In this document: positions 24,415 to 32,694 of the stretch, piece after piece
Position numbering within the stretch: the stretch's first letter is position 1
Layout of the letters: the number at the start of each line of letters is the position of its first letter
DNA from: CAYQQU01 sp964419545
GTDB lineage: Bacteria; Bacteroidota; Bacteroidia; Chitinophagales; Saprospiraceae
Direction of reading: 5' to 3'
Assembly: GCA_964419545.1 (NCBI GenBank)
Contig: CAYQQU010000026.1
Coordinates: 5,698 to 69,697 of the forward strand
DNA: 64,000 bases
The notes under the pieces: generated by a model
Database searches by the model: none
Seen by the model: the letters and a program-made list of their open reading frames with translations, nothing else
Told to the model about the DNA's origin: nothing
Made by a program: the position numbers and the translations under genes

Positions 24415-24721
24415 AAAAATAGGCCCAATATTAAATCAAGTTGAATATGCGTTTAAATTTCAATTAAGAGCTTGCCTGGCAGGGTATTTTAAGGCGTTGA
24501 TTTTCACTAAAAACCCGAACCGCGCCGGTCTGTTTTCAGCTGATCAAAGTCATGAGCCCGGCTGACTTAAATCATCCGCAGGCGCATGGGGAAAGCGCCA
24601 TATTGTGGAAAGAAGCATGTGGCAGGCCGGTGTTGCCGCCGATCGCAAGCTCCGGAAAATCGTCGCAAGAGTTTATTTTACGCATCAGTTAAGAATTATT
24701 CCTAACCTAAAATCGCTTCTG
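24415..24721. other. 307-nt intergenic region upstream of the CBS/Usp genes
   Basis: Divergent promoter region between phoD and the CBS-Usp-CBS genes. It contains one FNR-like box (24541-24552, listed separately) and a CTGAC/AGCCCGGCTGAC segment. No gene is supported in it. Confidence 0.55.
24541..24552. promoter_or_regulatory. FNR/CRP-like box upstream of the CBS/Usp genes
   Basis: TGATCAAAGTCA has the TGAY-N4-GTCA layout of FNR/FixK sites and lies 170 nt upstream of the first CBS gene. It is followed by TGAGCCCGGCTG, nearly the same context as the boxes at 18192-18225. Confidence 0.4.
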
Positions 24722-25183
24722 ATGAATGTACTTTCACCTATCAAGTCAATCATGATCACCAAATTGATAACGGTTAACCCCCAAGATAAGCTAACCGTTG
24801 TCAAGGAGATCTTCGACAAAAACAACATTCACCATATTCCGGTGGTGCGTTACAAGGAGATCGTAGGCATGCTCAGCAAAACGGACTTCCTGCATTTTCT
24901 TCGGGGTTTCAATCAGAATGACGAAGACCGTTTTGTCAACGAAGCGCGGCTGCGGGCCTATACGGCCGAGGACCTTATGACCAAGCGGCTGGCGAAGCTG
25001 ACGCCGGATGAGCGCATCAATGTGGCGCTGGAAATATTTCTGGTCAACCGGTTCCATGCCATTCCCATTGTCAACGACGCCGGAGAGCTGGAAGGCATCC
25101 TCACCACCTTTGACATTATCAAAGCGCTGGCTGGTGAAAAGGTAACATCTGATCAGATTTTGGCCAGTCAAAAAAAGGAATAA
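24722..25183 (+). CDS. Two-CBS-domain protein (1)
   Basis: The 153-residue protein consists of a CBS pair: first at about residues 5-60 (LSPIKSIMITKLITVNPQD, IHHIPVVRYKEIVGMLSKTD) and second at about 85-145 (AEDLMTKRLAKLTPDERIN, FHAIPIVNDAGELEGILTTFD). Such stand-alone CBS proteins bind adenine nucleotides and sense energy state. The ATG at 24722 fits the domain start; an upstream in-frame ATG was rejected. The next gene starts 4 nt after the stop. Confidence 0.92.
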   Translation: MNVLSPIKSIMITKLITVNPQDKLTVVKEIFDKNNIHHIPVVRYKEIVGMLSKTDFLHFLRGFNQNDEDRFVNEARLRAYTAEDLMTKRLAKLTPDERINVALEIFLVNRFHAIPIVNDAGELEGILTTFDIIKALAGEKVTSDQILASQKKE

Positions 25184-25187
25184 CCAG

Positions 25188-26261
25188 ATGACTAGGATAC
25201 AGATCCTGGGAATCGGCTGTAAGAAGAGCAGGGCGTTGAAAGCTAACCTACTGGAAGCCCTCGCCCGCACCGGCATGGATGCAGCGGTAGAGGATGTCCG
25301 CGAAATTGATCGCATCATCTCTTACCAGATCCTTTCCACCCCTGCTCTTCTTATCGATGGCGAACTCTTCTACCAGGGGGTCGTTCCGGAAGTAGAGGAG
25401 CTGGAGCGCCTGCTGCGCAACTTCCCGGGCAAGCATACCTATCCTAAGACCATTCTGGCGCCTACCGACTTTTCGGCGGCAGCGGCCAACGCTTTCCATT
25501 TTGCGTTGGCGCTGGCGCAGGAATGGGAGGCCAAGTTACATGTTCTGCACGTCTATCATCCGGCTTTCGATCAGGACAATCCACTACAGGCCTGGGATCA
25601 TCCCGAACTCCGGCAGCTGAAGGAAAATAAGGTTTCCCAGTTCGTGGCCCAGACCGGGGGGGCTCCGGTGACTACCATTCCATTTACTTCCACCTCCGTT
25701 AGGGTAGGGTATCCCGCTGCGGAGATCATTGCCCAGAGCAACCGCCATTCCCTGATCGTCATGGGTACGGGCGCCGAAAAAAGCCCGCTGGAAAAAGTAT
25801 TCGGCAGCGTGGCCACCCAGGTGGCCCGCGAAGCCCGTTGCCCGGTGCTGCTGGTTCCACCTGCCGCCCGCTTTCGGCACTTTCGCAAGATCCTGATCGC
25901 GGCCAACCGGCAGGACCCCAACCCGGCATTTTTATCCCGCCTCATCGATCTGCTGGACAAGCCTTCGGCTGAACTGTTTTCCGTTCACGTCGAGCTCAAA
26001 GAGGGAAGCACCTACCGGATCAGCGCCACTCGCGACGAACAGTTGGATCGGCCTCCCGGCAGCCCGCTGGCCATCAAGTCCGTAACCGTTCTGGATGACG
26101 ATGTTCTCGACGGCCTGGTGCAATTTGCGGTCGAATCGGAAGCCGATCTGGTAGTTATGGGAGCACGAGATCAGCAATTTTTTACCCGCCTTTTCAATCC
26201 GAGCTTGACCCGCCGCATGATCTTCCGCCTTCCGGCGCCCTTGCTCGTCCTCCAAACTTAA
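25188..26261 (+). CDS. Thioredoxin-like domain fused to two universal stress domains
   Basis: Residues 1-80 match small thioredoxin-like proteins (MTRIQILGIGCKKSRALKAN, STPALLIDGELFYQGVVP with the cis-Pro after Thr51), but the usual C-x-x-C is C11-K-K-S14, so only one Cys remains. Residues about 86-222 are a Usp domain with a nearly complete ATP-binding pattern (MGTGAEKSPLEKVFGSVATQ). Residues about 230-357 are a second Usp domain without the Gly motif. It lies between two CBS genes and presumably acts in the same stress or redox response. Confidence 0.88.
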   Translation: MTRIQILGIGCKKSRALKANLLEALARTGMDAAVEDVREIDRIISYQILSTPALLIDGELFYQGVVPEVEELERLLRNFPGKHTYPKTILAPTDFSAAAANAFHFALALAQEWEAKLHVLHVYHPAFDQDNPLQAWDHPELRQLKENKVSQFVAQTGGAPVTTIPFTSTSVRVGYPAAEIIAQSNRHSLIVMGTGAEKSPLEKVFGSVATQVAREARCPVLLVPPAARFRHFRKILIAANRQDPNPAFLSRLIDLLDKPSAELFSVHVELKEGSTYRISATRDEQLDRPPGSPLAIKSVTVLDDDVLDGLVQFAVESEADLVVMGARDQQFFTRLFNPSLTRRMIFRLPAPLLVLQT

Positions 26262-26381
26262 CCCGGGATGCTGAAAGAAGCATAATTTTTGATCGATCGC
26301 CATCATTCTGTCCGCTCCGGCCGCTCCGTAATTTAAATGTGCTTATTTTCGTAGGTAAGAGAACTAAAAAGAGATGCGACT

Positions 26382-26831
26382 ATGATTGACGACATCAAGC
26401 TATCGGCAATAATGACGACCAACGTGGTGCAGCTGCGCCCGGATGACACCTTGACCACCGTTGGAAAACTTTTCGAAATGCATTCCATTCACCACCTGCC
26501 GGTCGTCGAACCAGACGGTCGCATCATCGGGATCATCAGCAAATCAGATTACTACAAAGTCAACCACGCGCTCACCATTTTTAATCCGGAAAAATATCGC
26601 GCCTACAATGAGGGTATCCAACGGTCGCTATTGGCCTCCGAGCTGATGACCCGGCAACTGGCTACCTTATCACCGGACGACAGCGTCTTCAAAGCCGCTG
26701 AATATTTTCGCGAAAACTTGTTCCGCGCGATTCCCATCGTCGATCAGGCAGGAAAGCTGGTCGGGATCGTTACGACCTATGACCTTTTGAATCATGCTTA
26801 CCACAATCCGGTAAGCGAGGAAAGAAAATAA
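26382..26831 (+). CDS. Two-CBS-domain protein (2)
   Basis: The 149-residue protein is a CBS pair paralogous to the one at 24722: MTTNVVQLRPDDTLTTVGKL, IHHLPVVEPDGRIIGIISKSD, then ELMTRQLATLSPDDSVFKAA and FRAIPIVDQAGKLVGIVTTYD. It lies 120 nt after the Usp fusion and may belong to the same operon or regulon. Confidence 0.92.
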   Translation: MIDDIKLSAIMTTNVVQLRPDDTLTTVGKLFEMHSIHHLPVVEPDGRIIGIISKSDYYKVNHALTIFNPEKYRAYNEGIQRSLLASELMTRQLATLSPDDSVFKAAEYFRENLFRAIPIVDQAGKLVGIVTTYDLLNHAYHNPVSEERK

Positions 26832-26849
26832 TTGATAGCATATCTATGA

Positions 26850-26885
26850 AAGAGAGAAGGCAATTACCATAGGTAATCGCCTCTC
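26850..26885. other. Hairpin after the second CBS gene
   Basis: GAGAGAAGGCAATTACC pairs with GGTAATCGCCTCTC across the loop ATA. It begins about 20 nt after the CBS stop and probably ends or stabilises that transcript, though no U-tract follows. Confidence 0.55.
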
Positions 26886-27072
26886 GTATAACCCCAAAAA
26901 ACCAAATGAAAACAATTTTTATCAGAGGAGAGACGCTGTAATTACGCTTCGTTTCTAGGCTGCAATTTAGGCATTTTCTGCAAAAACAGGAAATCCTAAA
27001 CCTAAATTCTTCTTCTTTAAACGCGAAAGTTCCATAAATTGTTCAAAAATATTAGCTCTCATCGGCATCCGT

Positions 27073-27080
27073 TAATTTTG
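27073..27080 (+). promoter_or_regulatory. Candidate -7 element for the TIR gene
   Basis: TAATTTTG is a full match to the Bacteroidetes TAnnTTTG element, 22 nt upstream of the ATG at 27102. The spacing implies a short leader; no -33 TTTG is at the right distance. Confidence 0.35.
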
Positions 27081-27101
27081 CCGTTTTCACTTCTGTCCGG
27101 C

Positions 27102-28157
27102 ATGAATACCATCGAACATTGGAACCAACAGGTCGATCACCTAATCAGCAACAACCAAACGGATGAAGCGCTGATAGCGCTGCGTACATTTGCCGAAAAA
27201 AACGCCCTTGACCTGGTTGCAGTGGTGCACATGCGACGCGGCGACTGGGCGGCTTTGCAGGAAAAAGAACTGGTGCTCGGCGAAACGACTGGCCTCAAAG
27301 AGGAAAAGCGGCTCCTCCGCTACCAGTTGTTACAGCTTCGTCGCACCTTATCCGACCGGATCAGCAAAGAGGGCCGGGCTTCCGCCCCCGTTTCCGCGTC
27401 TTCGCCCTTTTCTTCTCCAAAAGGCAGAGGGCCGGTGAATATATTATTTGTCTATGACCCCGCCGATCGGGAAGGGAGCGACGCGATTCAGCGTTCGAGC
27501 GTCATGCTGCGCCGACTCGGTAAAGCAGAATTCTGCGATATCCAACAACCGGCGCCGGCCGGGGAACGAACGGCTTTGCTGGACCGGGCCCTGGCGGAAG
27601 CCGAAATCATCGTACTGCTCATCAGCAGCCATTTTCTGGCTTCCGAAGAATGCTTCGAACTGCAACGCAAGGCCATGGACCTGAGCCGCGCCAAAAAGGC
27701 ATCGCTCATCCCCGTACAATATCGCCCCTGCGACTGGTCGGCCCTCGAAATTGCCAGACTGGTCCACCTCCCGCGCAACGGCCGTTACATCACCGACTGG
27801 CCGAATCCCGACGAGGCCTATCTGGAAGTGAGCCTTGCGCTGAGCGACCTGAGCGAGCGGGTTCGCGAGACGATCGATGTGACTGCAGGGCGCCCCGCAC
27901 CGCTATCACTCGATTTTTCTGCTTTGCGCCGCCGCATCGGCAACGATGAGATCGATGCGGTGCTGGTCGATTTACTGGAACAGACCGATCAACATCGCGC
28001 TCTGCAGGACGAGATCCTCAGGATACAACGGAGCTGGACTCAGCTGAAGAACGACCGGCGCCGCAACCTCCTCGACCGCGAAAGGGCCGGTATCGAGGCC
28101 AGTCGCATCGCTGATCGCCTGCTTCAACTGCTCGGCGAGCTGGAGGAAGGGGCTTGA
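27102..28157 (+). CDS. TIR-domain protein with a death-like adaptor domain on each side
   Basis: The 351-residue cytosolic protein has three parts. Residues about 5-87 are a helical domain (WNQQVDHLISNNQTDEALIA and EEKRLLRYQLLQLRRTL) of the effector-associated-domain 11 pattern. A Ser/Pro/Gly linker follows at 90-110. Residues about 112-255 are a TIR domain (NILFVYDPADREGSDAI, EIIVLLISSHFLASEECFEL with Glu186 as candidate NADase Glu, LIPVQYRPCDW, LPRNGRYITDWPNPDEAYLE). Residues about 270-347 are a second helical domain (IDAVLVDLLEQTDQ, QLKNDRRRNLLDRE, RIADRLLQLLGELEE). The TIR call is firm; the two EAD-like calls are by pattern. Such TIR proteins typically kill or arrest the cell by NAD depletion when recruited by a partner with the same adaptor. 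The start at 27102 is preferred to 27039. Confidence 0.82.
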   Translation: MNTIEHWNQQVDHLISNNQTDEALIALRTFAEKNALDLVAVVHMRRGDWAALQEKELVLGETTGLKEEKRLLRYQLLQLRRTLSDRISKEGRASAPVSASSPFSSPKGRGPVNILFVYDPADREGSDAIQRSSVMLRRLGKAEFCDIQQPAPAGERTALLDRALAEAEIIVLLISSHFLASEECFELQRKAMDLSRAKKASLIPVQYRPCDWSALEIARLVHLPRNGRYITDWPNPDEAYLEVSLALSDLSERVRETIDVTAGRPAPLSLDFSALRRRIGNDEIDAVLVDLLEQTDQHRALQDEILRIQRSWTQLKNDRRRNLLDRERAGIEASRIADRLLQLLGELEEGA

Positions 28158-28195
28158 TCCATAGTTTTGGAACAGAAAAACTGATAGCAGCACCT

Positions 28196-31100
28196 TTATC
28201 GCATCACCGTGATCTCTCCCCGCACGGTACGCGTTAGGCCGTAATCGGTTCTGTATTTAGCGACCAACAGATATACGCCGGAATTGACAAGCTGTCCACG
28301 CGCCCGACCGTCCCAGCGGTCGTCGATACTGAACCCTCGGAACAAAATACCGCCGTAGCGGTCGTATACCTCCCATTCGATTTCCGCGATCCCTTTTCCA
28401 TAGAGCTGGTATTCGTCATTGACCTGATCGCCGTTGGGAGAAAAGGCCGTTGGGGTGTACAGCCGGTGCTCTTCCAGCACGCAGGCCAGGGCCTGATACT
28501 CGGACGTACAACCGCCTTCGTTTTCCAGATGCAGCCGGATCTGGTAAACGCCGGTATCGGCAAAAGTATGATAAACCGGCGCGCCCAGTTCGTACGTTCT
28601 TTCCCCGCTCCCGTCGCCGAAGTCCCAGTAGCCGGTTACGCCGCCGACGCTGAAATCCAGGATTTGCAACTCCGAATCAAAAATAGACATACATTCTCCC
28701 GCCGGAGCCATTCCAAAACGCGCTTCTACCACCGGCCATCCCGGCAACCGGATGTCGGCCCTTTCCTGACATCCGCTGAGCGTATCGGTAACCGTCACCA
28801 GGTAAGTAAGCGGGTGCGCCTCCAGGGTAGGCCCTTCCGTCGGCGGATCGGTATTCCAGGTGAAAGCATATTCGCCGGCATTGCCCGGGAAAGCCGCAAC
28901 CGTAGCGAAAGTGGTATCGTCGGCGCACACTTGCGGACCGGTAGTATAATCGAGGTAAATGGGGCGGTGGACATATAGCAATACCGACCCGGTTGCGGGG
29001 TCTGAACAACCGTCTTCCACCTGCACGGTATAGGTAGTGGTAGCTTCGGGGGTGACGTAATGGTTCTGGCCAAACCCCAGCCCCTGATCCCAATGATACG
29101 TAAAGTTATTGTTGCTGCTGCCGCCCGTCGCCTCGGCCCTCAGCGTCACGTTTTGGCGGAAGCAGATCGAATCGCTTTCGAAAGGCAGGTCCAGTACAAT
29201 CGGCTCCCCGACCGTAATGGGAAAGGATACGGAGTCTGCGCAACTACCGCTTCCTACGGTATAGTGAACCGTATGGGGTCCCGGGCCGGCGGCAGCCGGA
29301 TTGAAGGAATCGACCACCAGGCTGTCAACCATCAGGATACCGCCGGCGGGTTGTCCGAGCACCAGGTTCGTATCGCGGTAGCAATAGAGGGGTTCGATGC
29401 TGGTAAGGGCCGCTTCCATGTATTCCACCACTTCCACCGCGCCCTCACCGAAGCATCCGTCGATCGACTCGTAGAATACCGTGTGCCGGCCGGCGCCGGC
29501 AACCGAAGGATCGAAGGTGCCGGCGTAAGCATCGGTAATGCCGGGGCCCGACCATTGCCCGTCCGGCAAATCGGCCGAAAGCGTTGCCGCCGCGTCCGCC
29601 ACACATAAGCTCAGCGGCTCGACGACGGGGTTGGGCGAGAGGATGATCTTTACGCTATCCACGCAGGTATTGGCTTCGTAGTACCAGGTGAAGGCGCCGA
29701 GGGGCGGCTGTCCGGGGTCGAAGATCCACTCTTCCGCCGCGCCGTCGTACTGAACGCCGGGCCCGGACCAGGCGCCGTTTTCCGGCCGTATTCCGGTATT
29801 GCGGGCGTTCAGCACCAGCGGATCGTCCAACCGGCAAAAGGATACGGTGTCGGGCATCCTGATTTGCGTTTGTTGCACGTACACCAGGCGGGTATCGGTG
29901 CATCCGTTGGCCGCAAAGGTCAGTGTGTCGGTCGAGCCGCTGGGCACCAGCGAGGGGTCGTACCATCCTCCGATAGGGTCAATTACCCCCGTGCCGCTCC
30001 ACCGCCCTTCGGGCGGGCCCCAGTTGCCGGGCAATTGAAACGCTTCCTGCGCCGGGCAGGCGGTGAAGGCGCTGCCTGCGTCGATCTCCTTGACGTAGAG
30101 GGAAAGCGTATCGCCACAGCCGTTGATCTGGTAGTAGAGGTCGTGAGCGCCGGGGCCGGCCGCACCGGGATCGAAGAGGCCGAAGTCGGCATCCGCAATC
30201 CCCGGGCCTTCCCACACCCCGCCGAAGGGCGTGATCGCGATCTCAAAAGGCGCTTCCGACTGACAGACCGAATCCAGTGGCGGCAGGGTAATGTTGCCTA
30301 CATTCACCACCTTGGTAGCGCTGCATCCATTCGGATGGGTATACGTTACTTCGTAACTGCCTTCTTCCGCAGGAGGGGTAAACACTCCATCCGGGGAAAT
30401 AAACGTTCCGCTCCAGGCCCCGCCCTCCGGCAGTCCGCCCGAAACCGGGAACGGCCCCGCCGCCGGCCCCGGGCAGGAAGCGTCTACCGTACCGATGTCC
30501 AGCGGAATGATCGCTACCTCGATCTGGGTCGAGCAGCCGTTGGGATCTTCGTACGTGATGACGTCTGCATCGCCTTCGATCAGGCTGGGATCGTAGAGCC
30601 CGTCGGCAGCTTCTCCACTCGCAAAGCCGGCGCCCGACCAGGCGCCGCCTGCCGGCACGGCCTCGAGCACAAAAGGCGGTTCGCTCTGGCAAAGCGAAGT
30701 ATCGCCCATGCTCAGCACCGGCAGCGGGAATGGATGGATCGCGATAGAATCAGAAGCGGTTGCCCCATTGCCGTCCGTGACTACTACCACGTAGGTAACG
30801 GCGCTGTCGGGCGCCACGGTAGCCAGCTCCGGCGCACCACCCTCTACCGGACTCCAGCTGATGGCATAACTATTGGGATCGCCGCCGCTTATTTCCGCCC
30901 AAAGAAAAAGGCTGTCGCCCGCACAGACTTCCGTTTCCTCGACCTGCAAGGCCACGTTGAGCGGGCAATCCACCACAGCAAAATTCTCCGAAGCCGTGAC
31001 GACATAAGGAATTTCACAAGCCCACACCACCTGAGTGAATTGTACCCGATAGTTGCCGCTGAAGTCAATGGGCGGCTCGTAAGTCAGTTGCACCGAAGTT

Positions 31101-31717
31101 GCCTGGCCCGCCGCACAATCGAGCGGCGTGGCGCTCAGCACATTCGGCGACTGCGGGCCGCTGATGGCGAAAGCCTGTGGATAGAGGGAATCACAAGGTA
31201 CCGGTTCCGCAAAAGTGAGGGTCAGGGTATTGCTTTCACAAGGCAAGTTGGCGATCGGCAGGATGTCCGGCGGGTCGGGGATATCGAATTCGGTAGTCCA
31301 GTGAGCGACCCATCCGTGGCAGGCGACATTGGGGTCGCTCACAAAATTAACCGTCAGGCAGCCGCTCGTCGCGAAAAGCGCCGGCGGGTCTTCTTCCCCC
31401 AGAAAAACGCCCAGTAATGTAGACAAGGTATCCGGCCCGTCGTAGACGCGCAGCGAATCGTAAAATTCCTCCAGGCAGAAAGTCTGAAAGGAAAGGTCGA
31501 TCCGGTCGGCGCCGGGCACACAAATGGAGAAAGTCAGGTTCTCGTTGTGATTGTATTCGCTGCCGTTATCGCCGGCGTCGGAATCCAGGAGGAACCCTTC
31601 GCAATCGTCGACGGTCATATTGCTCATGTTGTAGATCGGCTGAGCGGATAGGCCCGCCGCCCTGCACAGGATAAAGAGCAAAGCAATGAGTAAGTGATTT
31701 TTTCGGTTCATGGTCAA
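28196..31717 (-). CDS. Giant secreted protein with CUB-like domain, PKD domain and T9SS type B tail
   Basis: The 1173-residue product has a signal peptide (LIALLFILCRAAGLSAQ), a CUB-like domain at about 35-145 (FQTFCLEEFYDSLRVYDGPD), many repeated Ig-like segments with the phrase WSGPGI or WSGTG and GxAGPGxH, a PKD-like domain near 1010-1075 (GVTGYWDFGDGSGERTYEL) and the gliding-motility/CHU_C C-terminal domain (YTPTAFSPNGDQVNDEYQLY to the end). The tail directs export by T9SS and surface attachment. A role as adhesin is likely but unproven. Plus-strand frames of up to 517 residues here are shadows. Confidence 0.92.
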   Translation of the reverse strand: MTMNRKNHLLIALLFILCRAAGLSAQPIYNMSNMTVDDCEGFLLDSDAGDNGSEYNHNENLTFSICVPGADRIDLSFQTFCLEEFYDSLRVYDGPDTLSTLLGVFLGEEDPPALFATSGCLTVNFVSDPNVACHGWVAHWTTEFDIPDPPDILPIANLPCESNTLTLTFAEPVPCDSLYPQAFAISGPQSPNVLSATPLDCAAGQATSVQLTYEPPIDFSGNYRVQFTQVVWACEIPYVVTASENFAVVDCPLNVALQVEETEVCAGDSLFLWAEISGGDPNSYAISWSPVEGGAPELATVAPDSAVTYVVVVTDGNGATASDSIAIHPFPLPVLSMGDTSLCQSEPPFVLEAVPAGGAWSGAGFASGEAADGLYDPSLIEGDADVITYEDPNGCSTQIEVAIIPLDIGTVDASCPGPAAGPFPVSGGLPEGGAWSGTFISPDGVFTPPAEEGSYEVTYTHPNGCSATKVVNVGNITLPPLDSVCQSEAPFEIAITPFGGVWEGPGIADADFGLFDPGAAGPGAHDLYYQINGCGDTLSLYVKEIDAGSAFTACPAQEAFQLPGNWGPPEGRWSGTGVIDPIGGWYDPSLVPSGSTDTLTFAANGCTDTRLVYVQQTQIRMPDTVSFCRLDDPLVLNARNTGIRPENGAWSGPGVQYDGAAEEWIFDPGQPPLGAFTWYYEANTCVDSVKIILSPNPVVEPLSLCVADAAATLSADLPDGQWSGPGITDAYAGTFDPSVAGAGRHTVFYESIDGCFGEGAVEVVEYMEAALTSIEPLYCYRDTNLVLGQPAGGILMVDSLVVDSFNPAAAGPGPHTVHYTVGSGSCADSVSFPITVGEPIVLDLPFESDSICFRQNVTLRAEATGGSSNNNFTYHWDQGLGFGQNHYVTPEATTTYTVQVEDGCSDPATGSVLLYVHRPIYLDYTTGPQVCADDTTFATVAAFPGNAGEYAFTWNTDPPTEGPTLEAHPLTYLVTVTDTLSGCQERADIRLPGWPVVEARFGMAPAGECMSIFDSELQILDFSVGGVTGYWDFGDGSGERTYELGAPVYHTFADTGVYQIRLHLENEGGCTSEYQALACVLEEHRLYTPTAFSPNGDQVNDEYQLYGKGIAEIEWEVYDRYGGILFRGFSIDDRWDGRARGQLVNSGVYLLVAKYRTDYGLTRTVRGEITVMR

Positions 31718-31735
31718 CTCTAGGGATGATGGCGC

Positions 31736-32224
31736 CTACTCCCTTACCAGGGTGATGGCTCCGGTTTCGATGGTATTGCTTTCATTGCCGGCCCGGTCTA
31801 CCAGGTAAACCGTAAATACCGTGGTCTCCGTTTGTGCGTTACCGAGTATAAAAGTGCGCGACAGCACCAGGTCCAGCTCTCCCTGTATGGGCACTGCAGC
31901 GTCTTCCGGGGCCAGGGGGCCGAGGTAGTACTCATCGGCTACCTCGAGGCGCTGATCTTTCACGAAAAAAGAATTGATATCCGGATCGGGATGCCCGAGG
32001 TCGCCGTCGCCATCCTGATACCGGATGCGCAGGACGAGCTGATCGGTAAACTGCACCAGGGTATCGCTGGAAACGGAAAGGAGCTCGATCAGCGGTTCAT
32101 CGGCGAAGGCCGGCTCGGGTTCGAGCTGTTCGCAGGCGGCGAATAGCAGGAGCGCCAGGCCGGTTAGGGTTCCGGCCGCCAAGCGCCGCGTTGTCGGGAG
32201 TGGGCTATTGTTCCAGTGCGCCAT
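31736..32224 (-). CDS. Lipoprotein of unknown function
   Basis: The 162-residue product has a lipobox (ALLLFAAC near residue 30) and one beta-rich domain (LVLRIRYQDGDGDLGHPDPD; TTVFTVYLVDRAGNESNTIE) that resembles a cadherin- or Ig-like fold. It overlaps the upstream gene's end by 20 nt, so the two are translationally coupled. It lies 18 nt upstream of the giant CHU_C gene. Confidence 0.75.
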   Translation of the reverse strand: MAHWNNSPLPTTRRLAAGTLTGLALLLFAACEQLEPEPAFADEPLIELLSVSSDTLVQFTDQLVLRIRYQDGDGDLGHPDPDINSFFVKDQRLEVADEYYLGPLAPEDAAVPIQGELDLVLSRTFILGNAQTETTVFTVYLVDRAGNESNTIETGAITLVRE

Positions 32225-32693
32225 TGCGGATCCAGTTTTTGATATTGTCGATGTATTCCTCTCTTTTGTCCGGCCAGTCGGAGTCGGGTTCCACCGCCAG
32301 CGGCATTCTGCCGGAATTGCCGTCGATGTCGTACGTCAGCCGGGCGATCAGTTGGGAGGCGTCGACGTCATCCGGCACCACCCGGAATTCGAAGCTGCCC
32401 TGCGGGTCGTTTTTGATGACGGGATGATAAACCAGCGTATTATAAGTACTGCCGATGGTGCGGAAGTCGGGCTCGAAGGTGCCGTCGTGGCAGCCGGAAT
32501 TGGCGCAGGTGGGGGCGAATACATTTGCGTGGATACCTGCCAGTGAGTTGGGACCCAGCTCCGCGGCCGCTTCTTCCGCTTGTGTTTCTTCCGTTTCCAG
32601 GTCGAAGGGGTTCCCGGTCTTTTTCGAACAAGCGGAAAGGGCGATCCACAGCCCGGCGATCCACAAAAGGTGTAATGACTGCATATTTTTCAT
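32205..32693 (-). CDS. Lipoprotein with a cytochrome-like Cys-His motif
   Basis: The 162-residue product has a lipobox (WIALSAC), an acidic linker and a domain with FAPTCANSGCHDGTFEPDF, then SRMPL-type segment NSGRMPLAVEP and a terminal helix (IDNIKNWIRNGALEQ). The C-x4-CH motif and the later Met resemble c-type cytochrome or planctomycete-type cytochrome domains, although the spacing is not the standard C-x2-CH. The ATG at 32693 gives the signal peptide; a longer frame reaching 32825 overlaps the DUF1501 gene and was rejected. It starts 1 nt after the DUF1501 stop. Confidence 0.75.
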   Translation of the reverse strand: MKNMQSLHLLWIAGLWIALSACSKKTGNPFDLETEETQAEEAAAELGPNSLAGIHANVFAPTCANSGCHDGTFEPDFRTIGSTYNTLVYHPVIKNDPQGSFEFRVVPDDVDASQLIARLTYDIDGNSGRMPLAVEPDSDWPDKREEYIDNIKNWIRNGALEQ

Positions 32694-32694
32694 T

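Noticed and set aside
29864..31417. 517-codon plus-strand frame opposite the giant CHU_C gene, and similar long antisense frames (753-2075, 32902-34092, 55160-56257, 56750-58225)
   Set aside because: They lie wholly opposite genes with clear domains, have Arg/Gly/Ala/His-rich unstructured translations and no recognisable motifs; they arise from GC-rich third positions.
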